Positions 10,021 through 19,210 of a stretch of 64,000 nt of DNA are shown in pieces. Made by a program: the position numbers and the translations under genes. The notes under the pieces are model-generated. The model worked only from the letters and a program-made list of their open reading frames with translations, was not told the origin of the DNA and did not search any database. Source of the DNA: Desulfocarbo indianensis (GTDB taxonomy: Bacteria; Desulfobacterota; Desulfarculia; Desulfarculales; Desulfarculaceae); assembly GCA_001184205.1 (NCBI GenBank), contig LBMP01000008.1, positions 87,230 to 151,229 of the forward strand, written 5' to 3'. Numbering within the stretch: the first letter of the stretch is position 1; each line of letters starts with the position of its first letter.

Positions 10021-10146
10021 AGCGTTTTTTGGGGAGCCGGAGAAGGCAAGCAAGGCGGGGCCGAGTAAGGCCGCGGCCGCGACCCGAATCATCGTAACCG
10101 CGCAAATTTGGGCTGACTTTAAACTGGGTGCGCTGGAGGCGCGGCG

Positions 10147-10602
10147 TCAGGGGAGGGAAAGCATCTCTGCCAGGAGCGCCTGGGCCCTGGCGCCGTGGCT
10201 GCCCGGCCAGAATATCTTTCCGCAGCCGGGGCAGCGGGTAAAGCGCGGCGCAATGTGCCATACGTGATCGGGAACCTGGCCCCTGGCCTCTTCCCGGCTG
10301 ATGGCCGTCACCTCCTGGCCGCAAGCAAGGCAGCGGCTGAAAAACAGGCCGGGGTCGATCTCCAGGCCCAGCCCATGCACCACCTGTTTGAGCTGCCCGG
10401 CCAGTTGGTCCGACTCGATGCAAAGCACCCCCGGCCTCTGGGCCAACCCGCGCCGCCGGGTAAGTATGGTGATTCCCGGCCGGCCGAAGGAGGGCACTTT
10501 ATCGGCCAGGCTGGCCTCCCAGCCCAAAAGCCGCAACCAGCGGGCCAGGCGGCCCAGGGTCTGTTCCACCAGAAAACGGGGTGCTTGGGCAAGCGCCGCC
10601 AT
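10147..10602 (-). CDS. Mut7-C RNase domain / zinc-ribbon protein
   Basis: A 151-residue protein matching the Mut7-C family (PIN-like fold). The N-terminal part RFLVEQTLGRLARWLRLLGWEA carries the conserved family opening and is followed by ITILTRRRGLAQR. A zinc ribbon sits at the C-terminus, with CLACGQEV (about residue 91) and CPGCGKIFWPGSH (about 124). Homologues are thought to be RNA-processing nucleases, though bacterial substrates are not defined. It follows the lipoprotein gene by 5 bp and ends the sigma/TPR/lipoprotein operon. Confidence 0.82.
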   Translation of the reverse strand: MAALAQAPRFLVEQTLGRLARWLRLLGWEASLADKVPSFGRPGITILTRRRGLAQRPGVLCIESDQLAGQLKQVVHGLGLEIDPGLFFSRCLACGQEVTAISREEARGQVPDHVWHIAPRFTRCPGCGKIFWPGSHGARAQALLAEMLSLP

Positions 10603-10607
10603 GGGGC

Positions 10608-11423
10608 TCAGGGCAGCAGTTCCACCGGCACCCCTTTCAGCGGTTGAGGATCAAAGGGTGCGCCGGCCAGAACCGGATTGATGCTCAACTCGTCGCAGTT
10701 GAGCAAGATTTTTCGTTCCCGGCTGTCGTTCAGGCTGATCTTGCGCGGATAGCTGAAAGGGCTGGCCGCCTCGAAGTCCTTGAATGAGGCTTCCATCTCA
10801 TTTTCGCCGCCCCATTCGCCAATCCTGGCGGATACCACGTCGAAGCGGGTGGAATCGAAGGTCACGGCCTGTCCCACCACTCCGCCTTGGGCCGCCAGCT
10901 CCAGGATGAGCCGCTCCGCCTGCGGCGCCCGGCTCAGCTTGACGCTGTGGGCGTTTTTCACGAGGGGCACGTTGCCGGTCAAAAGGGCGTAGATTTCTTC
11001 CAAGGAGAGGTCCAGGCCCACGAAGCGGGCCAGATTACGGCGGGAGGCCCTTCCCCAAAAGGCTTTATTGGCTTGGTAATCCAAGACATAGAGCCAGGCG
11101 CCGTCGCTGACCAGCAAGAGCACCGGCCGGCTGAAAGGGCCCATGATCTCGGCCCGCAATCGGTTGGGATAGGAGCCTTGGATCAGGTGCTCCCCATTGA
11201 CCTCGCCCTGCTCGCCCTCGAAGCTGATTTCGCCGCGCATGAGAAAAGACCGTACAAAGCGGCGGCGGTCCTCCAGGCGCTGAACCGCCTGGGCCGCGGT
11301 GGGCAATTCACCGATGGTAACGGATTGCTGCGGCAGGGTGCTGCAGGCGCTCAACCAAATGCCAAGGGCTGCCAGGGTCAGCATCGCCCCCAGGGGCTTG
11401 ATGGAAAAACCAAAAAGGCTCAC
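10608..11423 (-). CDS. LolB/DUF4292-like lipoprotein
   Basis: A 271-residue predicted lipoprotein. A signal peptide ends in the lipobox LSAC (Cys27). The mature part has the half-barrel layout of LolB/LolA-type proteins (RSFLMRGEISFEGEQG, LRAEIMGPFSRPVLLLVSDG, ALLTGNVP, ILLNCDELSINP). LolA/LolB-like folds carry lipoproteins or lipids across the periplasm, and a similar role is possible but unproven. It overlaps the upstream TPR lipoprotein gene by 4 bp and is followed by the Mut7-C gene after 5 bp. Both proteins in the coupled pair carry lipoboxes and may work together at the outer membrane. Confidence 0.7.
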   Translation of the reverse strand: MSLFGFSIKPLGAMLTLAALGIWLSACSTLPQQSVTIGELPTAAQAVQRLEDRRRFVRSFLMRGEISFEGEQGEVNGEHLIQGSYPNRLRAEIMGPFSRPVLLLVSDGAWLYVLDYQANKAFWGRASRRNLARFVGLDLSLEEIYALLTGNVPLVKNAHSVKLSRAPQAERLILELAAQGGVVGQAVTFDSTRFDVVSARIGEWGGENEMEASFKDFEAASPFSYPRKISLNDSRERKILLNCDELSINPVLAGAPFDPQPLKGVPVELLP

Positions 11424-13129
11424 TTCTTTTCCTGCGGCTTGGCCTTGCCACGCGCGCTTTCCAGTTTCAGGAGAAGGTCCTTGCGCTTGGGATGTTTCAG
11501 GGCCAGGGCTTTTTCATAGGCCGATAGCGCCACGTGGAAGCGCTCCAGCTTCATGGCCGCGTCGCCCAGGTGCTCGAAGATGACCGGGTCCTCGTCGCCC
11601 GAGGCGGCGGCGCGCTTCAGATAGGTGAAGGCCATCTGATATTGCCCGCGTTGATAATATATCCAGCCCAGGCTGTCCAGGATGTATCCGCTGTAGGGCT
11701 CCACGGCCAGGGCCCGCCGGATGAAGCGCTCCGCCTCCTCCAGGTTCTTGCCCTCCTCGGCCATGGTGTAGCCGACATAGTTCAGGGCGCGGGCGTGGCG
11801 GTCGTTCAGTTCGATGGCCTTGCGCATGAGCTTGAGGCCTTCGGCCCGCTGGCCCTTTTTATCCAGCACCACGCCCAGGCGGAAATAGCTCTCCGAGTTG
11901 TTGGGTTCGCTTTCGATGGCCTGGCGCAGCAGATCCTCGGCCGTGTCCAGCTCGTCCTGGGCCTCGCGCAGGGCCGCCAAGGCGATGAGCAGATCCACCT
12001 CCTTGGGACGCTCGGCCAGGTTGTCCTGCAAAAGCTCCAGCGCCGCCTCCCGCTTGCCCTCGCTCTCCAGAATCTCCGCCTGGTGCAGAAGGGAGTCCAC
12101 GAAAAACTCGCTCTCCGCCGGCACCTGGCGCAGCGCCTCCATGGCCTCGGAGGAGCGGTTGGCCTCCTGCAGAGAAACGCCCAGATAATAGCGGGCGCGG
12201 TGGTTTTCCGGCTCCACCCTGAGGATGCCCTTGAACTCCTCGGCGGCCTGGTCGAAGCGGCCTTGCTCGTAATACACCAGGCCGATTTTCACCCGCACTT
12301 CGGTGTCGTCCTGGCTGAGGCCCTTGACGATGGCGAACTCGTGCAGGGCCTCCTGGTAGCGCCCGGTGCGCAGATAAAGACGGCCTAGGAGATCGTGGGC
12401 CCGGGCTGATTCGGGGTTCCTGGCCAGTATCTCCAGGTAGGTCGCCTCGGCCTTGACGTGCTGGCTCATGTGCTCATATAGCTGGGCCAATTCGAAATAG
12501 GCCGCCAGAAAATACGGCGATTCCTTGATGGCCTGCTTCAGGTGCAGCTCGGCCTGTTTGTATTTTTTCAGGCTTACCAGCACTTGTCCCAGATAGAAGC
12601 GGGCCAGGGCCAGTTCCGGGTCTTGATCAACCAGCTCTTGCAGAACCTTGGCCGCGGCCGGCAGGCGGCCGTCTTCCATATAGAGCGAACCCAGGAATAA
12701 ACGGGCCTCCTCGTGACTGGGGTCCAGCTCCAGGACTTTCTCGTAGGCTTGAATGCCCTTGCCCAGCTCCTTGCGGCTGGAATAAATACCGCCCAGGAGC
12801 AGCCAGGCGTCCACCAGCTTGGGGTTGCGGCGCACGGCCTCCTCGGCCTCGGCCACGGCTTCCTTGAGCTGGTTCTGGCTGGCGTGCAGCCTGGCCAGTT
12901 CCATTTGCAGATAACCGCTTTTGGGGTCCTGCTGGGCGGCGCGGCGCAGGTATTGGGAAGCGGCCTCGGTCTCGCCCTTGCGCAAGAGCAACTCGCCCGC
13001 GGCGAATTGCGCCAAGGCGTCCGCTTTCTCGACCTTGGCCGGCGTTGGCTGCGGGGAAGGCTCCTGCACGCTGGCGCAAGCCGCGGCGCTGAAGAGAACC
13101 GCAAGAATAACCAGGATGCGTGGTTTCAT
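11420..13129 (-). CDS. TPR-repeat lipoprotein
   Basis: A 569-residue lipoprotein. The signal peptide ends at lipobox AAAC (Cys18), and a short linker follows. Some fourteen tetratricopeptide repeats then fill the rest of the chain (for example GELLLRKGETEAASQYLRRA, LARLHASQNQLKEAVAEAEE, GLVYYEQGRFDQAAEEFK). TPR arrays are protein-protein scaffolds; a lipid-anchored form in a deltaproteobacterium often supports envelope assembly or exopolysaccharide machinery. The C-terminus is Lys/Glu-rich. It starts 11 bp after the rpoH-like gene and overlaps the next lipoprotein by ATGA, so the operon order is sigma factor, TPR, LolB-like, Mut7-C. Confidence 0.88.
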   Translation of the reverse strand: MKPRILVILAVLFSAAACASVQEPSPQPTPAKVEKADALAQFAAGELLLRKGETEAASQYLRRAAQQDPKSGYLQMELARLHASQNQLKEAVAEAEEAVRRNPKLVDAWLLLGGIYSSRKELGKGIQAYEKVLELDPSHEEARLFLGSLYMEDGRLPAAAKVLQELVDQDPELALARFYLGQVLVSLKKYKQAELHLKQAIKESPYFLAAYFELAQLYEHMSQHVKAEATYLEILARNPESARAHDLLGRLYLRTGRYQEALHEFAIVKGLSQDDTEVRVKIGLVYYEQGRFDQAAEEFKGILRVEPENHRARYYLGVSLQEANRSSEAMEALRQVPAESEFFVDSLLHQAEILESEGKREAALELLQDNLAERPKEVDLLIALAALREAQDELDTAEDLLRQAIESEPNNSESYFRLGVVLDKKGQRAEGLKLMRKAIELNDRHARALNYVGYTMAEEGKNLEEAERFIRRALAVEPYSGYILDSLGWIYYQRGQYQMAFTYLKRAAASGDEDPVIFEHLGDAAMKLERFHVALSAYEKALALKHPKRKDLLLKLESARGKAKPQEKK

Positions 13130-13140
13130 GGCGCCCAGGC

Positions 13141-14238
13141 TTATTCTCCTTCCGCCAGATCGGCAAAGAGCCCTTCGAAGTTGGGGATGCTTTCCTGCAT
13201 GTATGCCTTCAACTTATCCAACAAGCGAACCTGTATCTGGCGCACCCGCTCCCGGCTCACGCCGTGCCGGTCGCCCAGTTCGTTGAGAGTCAGGGGCTCC
13301 TCGGAGAGTATCCTGTGGTCCAGGATATCGCGCTCCTTGTCATCCAGGGTTTCGCGGAATTGCATAAGCCCTTCATGAAAGAGCTGGCGCAGTTCACCCT
13401 CGACCAGCGATTCCTCGGCCGAGGGTTGCTCATCGGGCAGGAAGCTTTGATGGGGATCGTTGGAATCATCGCGCACCGGCGCGTCCAGGCTCAGCTCCCA
13501 GGAATCCAGGCGCTGGTCCATGTCGATCACGTCCTGTTCCGACACGCCCATGCGCTCGGCCAGAAGACGCGGCCCCGGCGTGATGCCCATCGCCTGCAAT
13601 TTTTCCTTTTCCTTGGAAAGGTTGTAAAAAAGCTTGCGCTGAGCCTGGGTGGTGCCCAGGCGAACCAGGCGCCAATTATCCATGATGAATTTTAGAATAT
13701 AAGCTTTTATCCAGAAAGACGCATAGTAGGAAAACTTGATTCCCCGGAAGGGATCGAATTTTTTCACGGCCTGCAAAAGGCCGGCGTTGCCTTCCTGTAT
13801 CAAGTCCAAGAGGTTGCTCATCCAATAACGTTGGTGTTCCATGGCGATCTTCACCACCAGCCGAAGATTACTGGTGGCCAGCTTGGCCGCGGCCTCGGTA
13901 TCGCCGGTGTCGTGATAGCGCTTGGCCAATTCCTCCTGTTCGTCGCGGGAGAGCACCTGATATTGGCGGATTTCCCAGAGATAGCGCTGCAGGGTATCCA
14001 CCGGAGCCGGCGGGGTGGCCGGCGCCAGGTCCAAGGGCTGGGCCTCTTCGTCCGCGTCTTCACCGCCAGACCAATTGTCCGCTTCGCCGGGATAGCCTTC
14101 CTCTTGCCCATCGGCAGGGTTCCGCAGCTCTTCCTCCGGCGCCTCCACCTCGTCCTGGTCAAGCACCTCCACCTCCACCGTATCGGAAGCGGCGGGTGGT
14201 TCCTTGACTAGCTGTTTGGGGGTGGCTTTTTTAACCAT
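13141..14238 (-). CDS. rpoH: RNA polymerase sigma factor RpoH (sigma-32 type)
   Basis: A sigma-70-family factor of 365 residues. An acidic N-terminal extension of about 75 residues, longer than in enteric RpoH, precedes region 1.2 (TLQRYLWEIRQYQVLSRDEQEELA). Region 2 follows (SNLRLVVKIAMEHQRYWMSNLLDLI, FDPFRGIKFSYYASFWIKAYI). The RpoH box is present (QAQRKLFYNLSKEKEKL). Region 4 carries the helix-turn-helix LTLNELGDRHGVSRERVRQIQVRLL. It directs heat-shock and protein-quality genes. The ATG at 14238 is taken as start; a GTG at 14277 would add 13 residues. A TATAAT sequence lies just upstream. The gene leads an operon with envelope lipoproteins, not a usual rpoH neighbourhood. Confidence 0.9.
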   Translation of the reverse strand: MVKKATPKQLVKEPPAASDTVEVEVLDQDEVEAPEEELRNPADGQEEGYPGEADNWSGGEDADEEAQPLDLAPATPPAPVDTLQRYLWEIRQYQVLSRDEQEELAKRYHDTGDTEAAAKLATSNLRLVVKIAMEHQRYWMSNLLDLIQEGNAGLLQAVKKFDPFRGIKFSYYASFWIKAYILKFIMDNWRLVRLGTTQAQRKLFYNLSKEKEKLQAMGITPGPRLLAERMGVSEQDVIDMDQRLDSWELSLDAPVRDDSNDPHQSFLPDEQPSAEESLVEGELRQLFHEGLMQFRETLDDKERDILDHRILSEEPLTLNELGDRHGVSRERVRQIQVRLLDKLKAYMQESIPNFEGLFADLAEGE

Positions 14239-14320
14239 GGCGCTATTATATAATCTCCGTCCCAATTCCGCTCCCACGGGGCGCGCTTCGCCCCCGGCCG
14301 GGTTTTCAAATGTGGGAAGC

Positions 14321-14346
14321 GGTTTTTAAACGGGACTTTAAAAACC
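14321..14346. promoter_or_regulatory. Perfect inverted repeat between rpoH and the hydrolase
   Basis: GGTTTTTAAA and TTTAAAAACC are perfect 10-bp arms around a 6-base CGGGAC spacer. The element sits in the divergent spacer between rpoH and the hydrolase, and a related GGTTTTCAAA lies 20 bp before it. This looks like a protein-binding operator rather than a terminator because both genes point away from it. Confidence 0.45.
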
Positions 14347-14396
14347 TACTATACAGAGAGCATACTAACTGCATTCAAGGCCGGCAAGGGGAAAGC

Positions 14397-15266
14397 ATGA
14401 TAATTCATGACAAAGAAAAGCTTTTCCTGCCTTTGCCCCCTGGATTCGCCGCCAGCAGGCTGAAGCTGCGCCAGGGAGAGGTGCGCCTGATCCACGGCGG
14501 AAAAGGGCCGGCCATGTTTCTCATCCACGGTTTGGGCGGCAGCAGTGAGGATTTCTTTCTCATGGCCCCGCTCCTGGCCCGCGAGCGCAGCCTTTTCATT
14601 CCCGATCTGCCGGGTTTTGGCGATTCGGCCAAGCCCGACGCTCCCTATACCATGGATTGGTACCTGAAGGTTCTCCGCGAAATGGCGGCCGTCCTGGGCC
14701 TTGCGCGCGCGGACTGGCTGGGGCATTCCATGGGCGGCCTCCTGGTTTTGCTCTTGGCGTTGCGCCAGCCGGATTTGGTGGAGAAAGCGGTGGCGGTTTG
14801 TCCGGCCGGGGGACACGCCAAACTTCCCTGGCGCTTGTGGTCGCTTAAGACGTTTCTGTTGGACCAGGAAAACCGGCTCCGCATCCGCGCGCTCCAGCTC
14901 ATGCTTCTGCATATTCCCCTGGTGCTTTTCCACGAGTGGAGTCCCCTGGCCCGCGATTTCAGCCGCCGCTTCATCGCCCATTGGCGGGGCCCCCAAGGCC
15001 TTTTGCTGGAGCGCGCCACGGTGCGGGCGGGGCTGAGCATCATGGCCACGCCCATCTGGCGGGAACTGGATCGCCTGCGCCGCCCGGCGCTCCTGATAAC
15101 CGGGCGTCACGATTGGGTGGTAACCGCCAAGCAAACCAAGCGCCTGGCGGGTCAGCTTCCACAACATTCCAAAATCATTACTTTATCATGTGGACACATG
15201 GCGCCCTATTCCAGGGCCGGCCAGGTCGCGCGGGCCGCGCTGGACTTCTGCCGTCGCTCACGGTAG
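14397..15266 (+). CDS. Alpha/beta-fold hydrolase
   Basis: A 289-residue cytosolic alpha/beta hydrolase. The oxyanion region LIHGLGGSSEDFFLM (about 42), the nucleophile elbow GHSMGG (Ser about 109), the acid in TGRHDWVV (about 240) and the catalytic His in SCGHMAPY (about 267) are all present, with a lid region between. The family covers esterases, C-C bond hydrolases and haloperoxidases; nothing here fixes the substrate. The ATG at 14397 is chosen because it follows an AGGGGAAAG ribosome site; an upstream in-frame start at 14310 lacks one. It precedes mgtE by 99 bp, with a GC-rich hairpin between, so the two are probably separate units. Confidence 0.82.
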   Translation: MIIHDKEKLFLPLPPGFAASRLKLRQGEVRLIHGGKGPAMFLIHGLGGSSEDFFLMAPLLARERSLFIPDLPGFGDSAKPDAPYTMDWYLKVLREMAAVLGLARADWLGHSMGGLLVLLLALRQPDLVEKAVAVCPAGGHAKLPWRLWSLKTFLLDQENRLRIRALQLMLLHIPLVLFHEWSPLARDFSRRFIAHWRGPQGLLLERATVRAGLSIMATPIWRELDRLRRPALLITGRHDWVVTAKQTKRLAGQLPQHSKIITLSCGHMAPYSRAGQVARAALDFCRRSR

Positions 15267-15302
15267 GTTAGAGACAAAGGCCCGGGAGCAATACCCGGCC
15301 AT

Positions 15303-15335
15303 GCCCCCCTGGGCGACCGGGCGGGGCCTCTTCTT
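15303..15335 (+). terminator. Possible intrinsic terminator after the hydrolase
   Basis: A GC-rich stem (GCCCC against GGGGC with inner GG/CC pairs) is followed by CTCTTCTTGT. The T run is imperfect, so termination is only moderately supported; it may also belong to the mgtE leader. Confidence 0.35.
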
Positions 15336-15365
15336 GTCAAGGTTAGTCCAACCGGGAGAAGTTCC

Positions 15366-16727
15366 ATGCAACCCTGGATAAAAGAACGCTTGGACCAGGT
15401 TGAGGAGCTTCTGGACCAGGAACAGCTTGATCTGGCCTCCCAAACCGTGGCCGACATGCACCCCGCCGACGTGGGCCGCCTGGTGGATTACCTCTCCGAG
15501 GAAGACAAGATCAAGTTCTTCCGGGCGCTGGAGCCCACCGCCGCCGCCGAGGTGGTGGTGGAGCTGTCGGATCATTCCCGCGACGTGGTGCTGAACGGTC
15601 TTTCCACGGGCCAGCTATCGGCCATCGTGGACGACATGCCTTCCGACGAGGCCACCGACATCATCGCCGACCTGCCCACCGATCAGGCCCGGGAAGTGCT
15701 CTCGCGCATCGATCTGGAAGACTCGGCCGAGGTAAGGGCCCTTTTAAAATATGAGGAAGACACCGCCGGCGGCCTGATGCAGTTGGAGTTGGTGTCGGCC
15801 CGCTCCAACCAAACCGTGGCCCAGGTCATCGAGGCCATCCGCGAGAAAAAGGATGAGGTCGGCGAGCTGCATTACATCTACGTGGTAAGCGCCGACAACA
15901 CCCTCCTGGGCTACGTGCCGGTATCCAAGCTGATATTGAGCGCGCCCAGCACGCCCATGCGTAATATCCTGGAACCGTGCAACCTGGTGGTGGAAGCCCA
16001 CGAGGACCAGGAAGAGGTTGCCCATAAGTTCCGCCGTTACGACGTGGTCAGCGCGCCGGTGGTGGACGAATTCGGCCATCTCTTGGGCCGCATCACGGTT
16101 GACGACGTGATGGAGGTCTTGGAAGACGAGGCCAGGGAAGACCTTTTGCGCATGGCCGGCACCTCCAGCGAAGAGGAGATGTTTCATTCCGGCGGCATCC
16201 TTAAAATCTCCCGCCTGCGCCTGCCCTGGCTGCTTACCAACATGCTGGGCGGCCTGATCAGCGGCTGGCTTTTATGGATATTCAAGAGCACTTTTTCCGA
16301 CGCGCTTTTCCTTTTGGCCTTCATACCGGTGATCATGGCCATGGCCGGCAACGTGGGCGTGCAATCCTCCACTATCATGGTGCGCGGCTTCGCCGTGGGC
16401 CAGATCAGTTTCGGCAGCCTCTGGCGGGTCTTGTTCAAGGAAGTCCGCGTGGCCATGGTGATCGGCCTGGTTTGCGGCGGACTGGTGGGCCTGGTGGCGC
16501 ATCTCTGGCATGGACGCACCGCGCTGGGCCTGGTGGTGGGGCTTTCCATGACCTGCGCCATCAGCATGGCCTCGGTCATGGGCACCTTGGCTCCGGCTCT
16601 TTTCAAGCGCCTCAAGGTGGACCCGGCCATCAGCTCGGGCCCGGTGGTGACCACCTTCAACGATATCCTGGGCATCCTCATCTATTTCGGCATTTCCACC
16701 TTTTTTTACAGCCTGTTAGTGAAGTGA
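15366..16727 (+). CDS. mgtE: Magnesium transporter MgtE
   Basis: A 453-residue Mg2+ channel. The order is the superhelical MgtE N domain (about 20-125, acidic, with LEDSAEVRALLKYEEDTAGGLM at its end), two CBS domains (about 130-255, HYIYVVSADNTLLGYVPVSKL and APVVDEFGHLLGRITVDDVMEV), then five transmembrane helices (from about 280). The pore-region motif VIMAMAGNVGVQSSTIMVRG is present. Cytosolic Mg2+ bound by the N and CBS domains closes the pore in characterised homologues. A GGGAG site precedes the ATG, and recO follows after 3 bp. Confidence 0.95.
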   Translation: MQPWIKERLDQVEELLDQEQLDLASQTVADMHPADVGRLVDYLSEEDKIKFFRALEPTAAAEVVVELSDHSRDVVLNGLSTGQLSAIVDDMPSDEATDIIADLPTDQAREVLSRIDLEDSAEVRALLKYEEDTAGGLMQLELVSARSNQTVAQVIEAIREKKDEVGELHYIYVVSADNTLLGYVPVSKLILSAPSTPMRNILEPCNLVVEAHEDQEEVAHKFRRYDVVSAPVVDEFGHLLGRITVDDVMEVLEDEAREDLLRMAGTSSEEEMFHSGGILKISRLRLPWLLTNMLGGLISGWLLWIFKSTFSDALFLLAFIPVIMAMAGNVGVQSSTIMVRGFAVGQISFGSLWRVLFKEVRVAMVIGLVCGGLVGLVAHLWHGRTALGLVVGLSMTCAISMASVMGTLAPALFKRLKVDPAISSGPVVTTFNDILGILIYFGISTFFYSLLVK

Positions 16728-16730
16728 GCC

Positions 16731-17519
16731 ATGGAGCCGCGGCGCGCCCGGGGCCTGATCCTGCGCCTGCGCGGCCTGGGCGAGAGCGACCTGCTGGTGG
16801 ACATGTTCACCCGCGAACTGGGGCGGGTCACCGCCCTGGCCAAGGGCGGCAAACGCTCACGCAAGCGGTTTTTCGGGCTCTTTTTGCTGGGCCATTATCT
16901 GGACATGCAGCTGGCCCCTCCCCAAAAGGGCTCCGACCTGTGGCGGCTGGAGACGGCCTCCCTTTTGGCCTCCCATCTGGGCCTGCGCCAGGATTTTCGC
17001 CGCTTTCTGGCGGCGGCCCCGGTTTGGGAGCTCTTGTTGCGCGCCACCGCCGCCCAAGACCCTAATCCCCTGGGCCTGGATTTGGCCCTCACCACCCTGG
17101 CCCGTTTGGAGCGCGCGGCCGATCCTCCTGAACTGGCCTCCGGGCTCATGATTTATCTGGCGCGGCTCTTGGTGGAAATGGGCTATGGGCTCAGCCTGGG
17201 CGCTTGCCTGATCTGCGGGAAGCCCGGCGGTCAGGGGGAAAGCATGCGCCTTTCCCTGGCCGGCGGCCTGGTTTGCCAGGCCTGCCTGCGCGAGATTAAT
17301 CAAGGCGGCGATGAATCCTGCTGCGACGCCAGGGCAGGGCTGGTCAAGGGCCTGGAGGCGGCCCAAAGCCTGGAATTGGCCGCGCTGCAGCGCCTGAAGT
17401 TCGCCGCCGGCTTGCACCGGCAGGGCCTGGCTTTCTTGGCCGAGTTCTGGCGCAAGGTGGCGGGCCGCGACCTGCCCAGCCTGGACCTGGCCCAGAGCCT
17501 ATTAAGTAACATATTGTAA
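16731..17519 (+). CDS. recO: DNA repair protein RecO
   Basis: A 262-residue RecO. The N-terminal OB fold has the family opening RARGLILRLRGLGESDLLVDMFTRE and GRVTALAKGGKRSRKRF. The central helical domain carries a zinc-finger-like set of four cysteines (CLICGK near 160 and CQACL near 184). RecO anneals SSB-coated single strands and loads RecA together with RecR in the RecFOR pathway. It starts 3 bp after mgtE and so is co-transcribed with it. Confidence 0.92.
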   Translation: MEPRRARGLILRLRGLGESDLLVDMFTRELGRVTALAKGGKRSRKRFFGLFLLGHYLDMQLAPPQKGSDLWRLETASLLASHLGLRQDFRRFLAAAPVWELLLRATAAQDPNPLGLDLALTTLARLERAADPPELASGLMIYLARLLVEMGYGLSLGACLICGKPGGQGESMRLSLAGGLVCQACLREINQGGDESCCDARAGLVKGLEAAQSLELAALQRLKFAAGLHRQGLAFLAEFWRKVAGRDLPSLDLAQSLLSNIL

Positions 17520-17880
17520 TTACGTTGATTAACCGCCAAGGACCCAGGCAGGCCCCAAGCGCGCGGCGGCAAGTTTTTGCATGGCGGCGGCTAAGAACGC
17601 TTAAAAAACCGGCGCTGTTTAATTCTTAGCGCCGCGCCTTCGTAGCCAGCCAATCCGTAACAGGTCACCAAAATGACATGATCATAATATTCGGTCATGG
17701 GGCATTGCATAAAATAATTTGCCGTGAATTATTTCATAAAAAATCAAGCCTGGCTCAGTGCCATCTCGCCTCTCCATGGTTTTTCCTAGATTTCTTAGCA
17801 TTAATATGTGGATTTTATACAAACAACATGCTAAAGATCACATGGTATGTGAGACACACTTAGTTAAAGGATGTGCCGCC
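17520..17880. other. Intergenic region after recO with a large hairpin
   Basis: No coding frame is convincing. An inverted repeat (GCTAAGAA at 17590 against TTCTTAGC ending 17630, extended by GC-rich flanks, loop about 25) could fold, but it has no following T run. The second half (17680-17860) is strikingly A+T-rich and probably holds the promoter of the secreted hydrolase, although I cannot name a -35/-10 pair with confidence. Confidence 0.4.
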
Positions 17881-19047
17881 ATGTATTTTAAAGATCGCCG
17901 ATTTTATCAAGTAATCATACTCTTTGCTTTGAGCCTCTTGCTGGCCGCTCCGGCCTGGGCCGCCGGGCCCTTTCCGGTGGGCACTAGCTGCATTCAAATT
18001 GATACCAACAAGATAGCTTCCGGCCGTTCCCTGGATGATTATTTGCAGGGCAATTATGACAATGGCCAACGTTTTTATCTGGACCAGATTCTGAGCAACC
18101 CGGAGTCGTCCTTCCTGTTCCAGATGGCCGTGCCCGACGACTCCTCCCTTTACGGCGACCTGGCCGGCAGCGTCATGACCATGGGCGCGGTGGTGCTCTA
18201 TCCCACCGATGGCGGCAACTCGCGCCCGGATTACGCCTTTCCCGAGGCCAGCGCCTCCCTGCCTCACATGCAGCGACCCGGCGAGGGGCCGATTTTCCCG
18301 GCCGGCAGCGATCGCTTCCCGGTATTGGTGGCCTCCCATGGCTATGGCGGCCACCCGGTGAGCGACCGGGAGCTAATCGAGACCATGGGCTACCTGGCCA
18401 GCCGCGGTTACATCGTGGTGGCTTTGTTCCACGGCGATCTGCGCGTGCCCGAGGATCTGGGCGGCGCGCCGTTTCCCTACGTGCAGTTGGCCCTCAGGCC
18501 CCTGGCCCTGAAAACCGCCCTGGACCATTTGGGCTCCCTGCCTGAGTTCAACGACCGGGTGGATTGGGACCGCATCGGCGGCATAGGCGGCTCCTTTGGC
18601 GGCTCGGCCATGCTTCTTTTGACAGGAGCCCGGATTCTGGACCTGAATTCCTTCGGCACCAACCTCACCACTTACGACCCCAGGGTCAAGGCCGCCGCGG
18701 GCATCGTTTCCTACTGCGGCGACGCCATCGTGCCCTTGTTCGGCTTTGACACCTCCGGCGCGGAGAGCATCGCGGCCCCCCAAATCATCATCGGCGGCTC
18801 CGAGGACGACATCGCGCCGGTTTGGCGCGCCCGCGACGCCTTTGTGCACGCCAGCGTGCGCAGCTACCTGGTCACCTTGCAGGGCGAAGAGCATATGTTC
18901 AGCGCGGAAGGCTTCAACGACGCCCGGGTGTGGGCCCTGGACTTCCTGGATGCCTTTGTCATGGGCGACGGCGCGGCCCGCGACCGCCTGGATTCACGGA
19001 GCGAGGTGCCGGGCGGCCCGGCGGATTCAGTGGAAATCTATAATTAA
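17881..19047 (+). CDS. Secreted alpha/beta hydrolase (cutinase / PAF-acetylhydrolase-like)
   Basis: A 388-residue exported hydrolase. A clear signal peptide (residues 1-28, LLLAAPAWAAG) is followed by a mature domain with VLVASHGYGGHPVSD (oxyanion region, about 148) and the nucleophile elbow GGSFGGSA (Ser238). A downstream acidic segment IGGSEDDIAPVW and His in QGEEHMFS complete the likely triad. This is the dienelactone-hydrolase/PAF-acetylhydrolase-type layout also seen in polyester-active enzymes, though the substrate cannot be inferred. I chose the ATG at 17881 because of the signal peptide and an AAAGGA site; an upstream in-frame extension is unsupported. A strong terminator follows. Confidence 0.8.
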   Translation: MYFKDRRFYQVIILFALSLLLAAPAWAAGPFPVGTSCIQIDTNKIASGRSLDDYLQGNYDNGQRFYLDQILSNPESSFLFQMAVPDDSSLYGDLAGSVMTMGAVVLYPTDGGNSRPDYAFPEASASLPHMQRPGEGPIFPAGSDRFPVLVASHGYGGHPVSDRELIETMGYLASRGYIVVALFHGDLRVPEDLGGAPFPYVQLALRPLALKTALDHLGSLPEFNDRVDWDRIGGIGGSFGGSAMLLLTGARILDLNSFGTNLTTYDPRVKAAAGIVSYCGDAIVPLFGFDTSGAESIAAPQIIIGGSEDDIAPVWRARDAFVHASVRSYLVTLQGEEHMFSAEGFNDARVWALDFLDAFVMGDGAARDRLDSRSEVPGGPADSVEIYN

Positions 19048-19070
19048 AGCAAACCCTTCCATGCCAAAAG

Positions 19071-19093
19071 GCCGGGTGCGATCCCGGCTTTTT
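19071..19093 (+). terminator. Intrinsic terminator of the secreted hydrolase
   Basis: GCCGGG and CCCGGC form a 6-bp stem over a TGCGAT loop, followed at once by five T residues. It lies 24 bp after the hydrolase stop. Confidence 0.8.
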
Positions 19094-19210
19094 GACATTG
19101 CTATGGTCTCACCAATGATTGTGTTAGCATTTTTTAAAAGGGGCGTGGGATGAGCCCCGCCTCAGCCCCTTGGGGGTCAAACCGCATCTCATTGGAAGGA
19201 GAGTCTGTTT

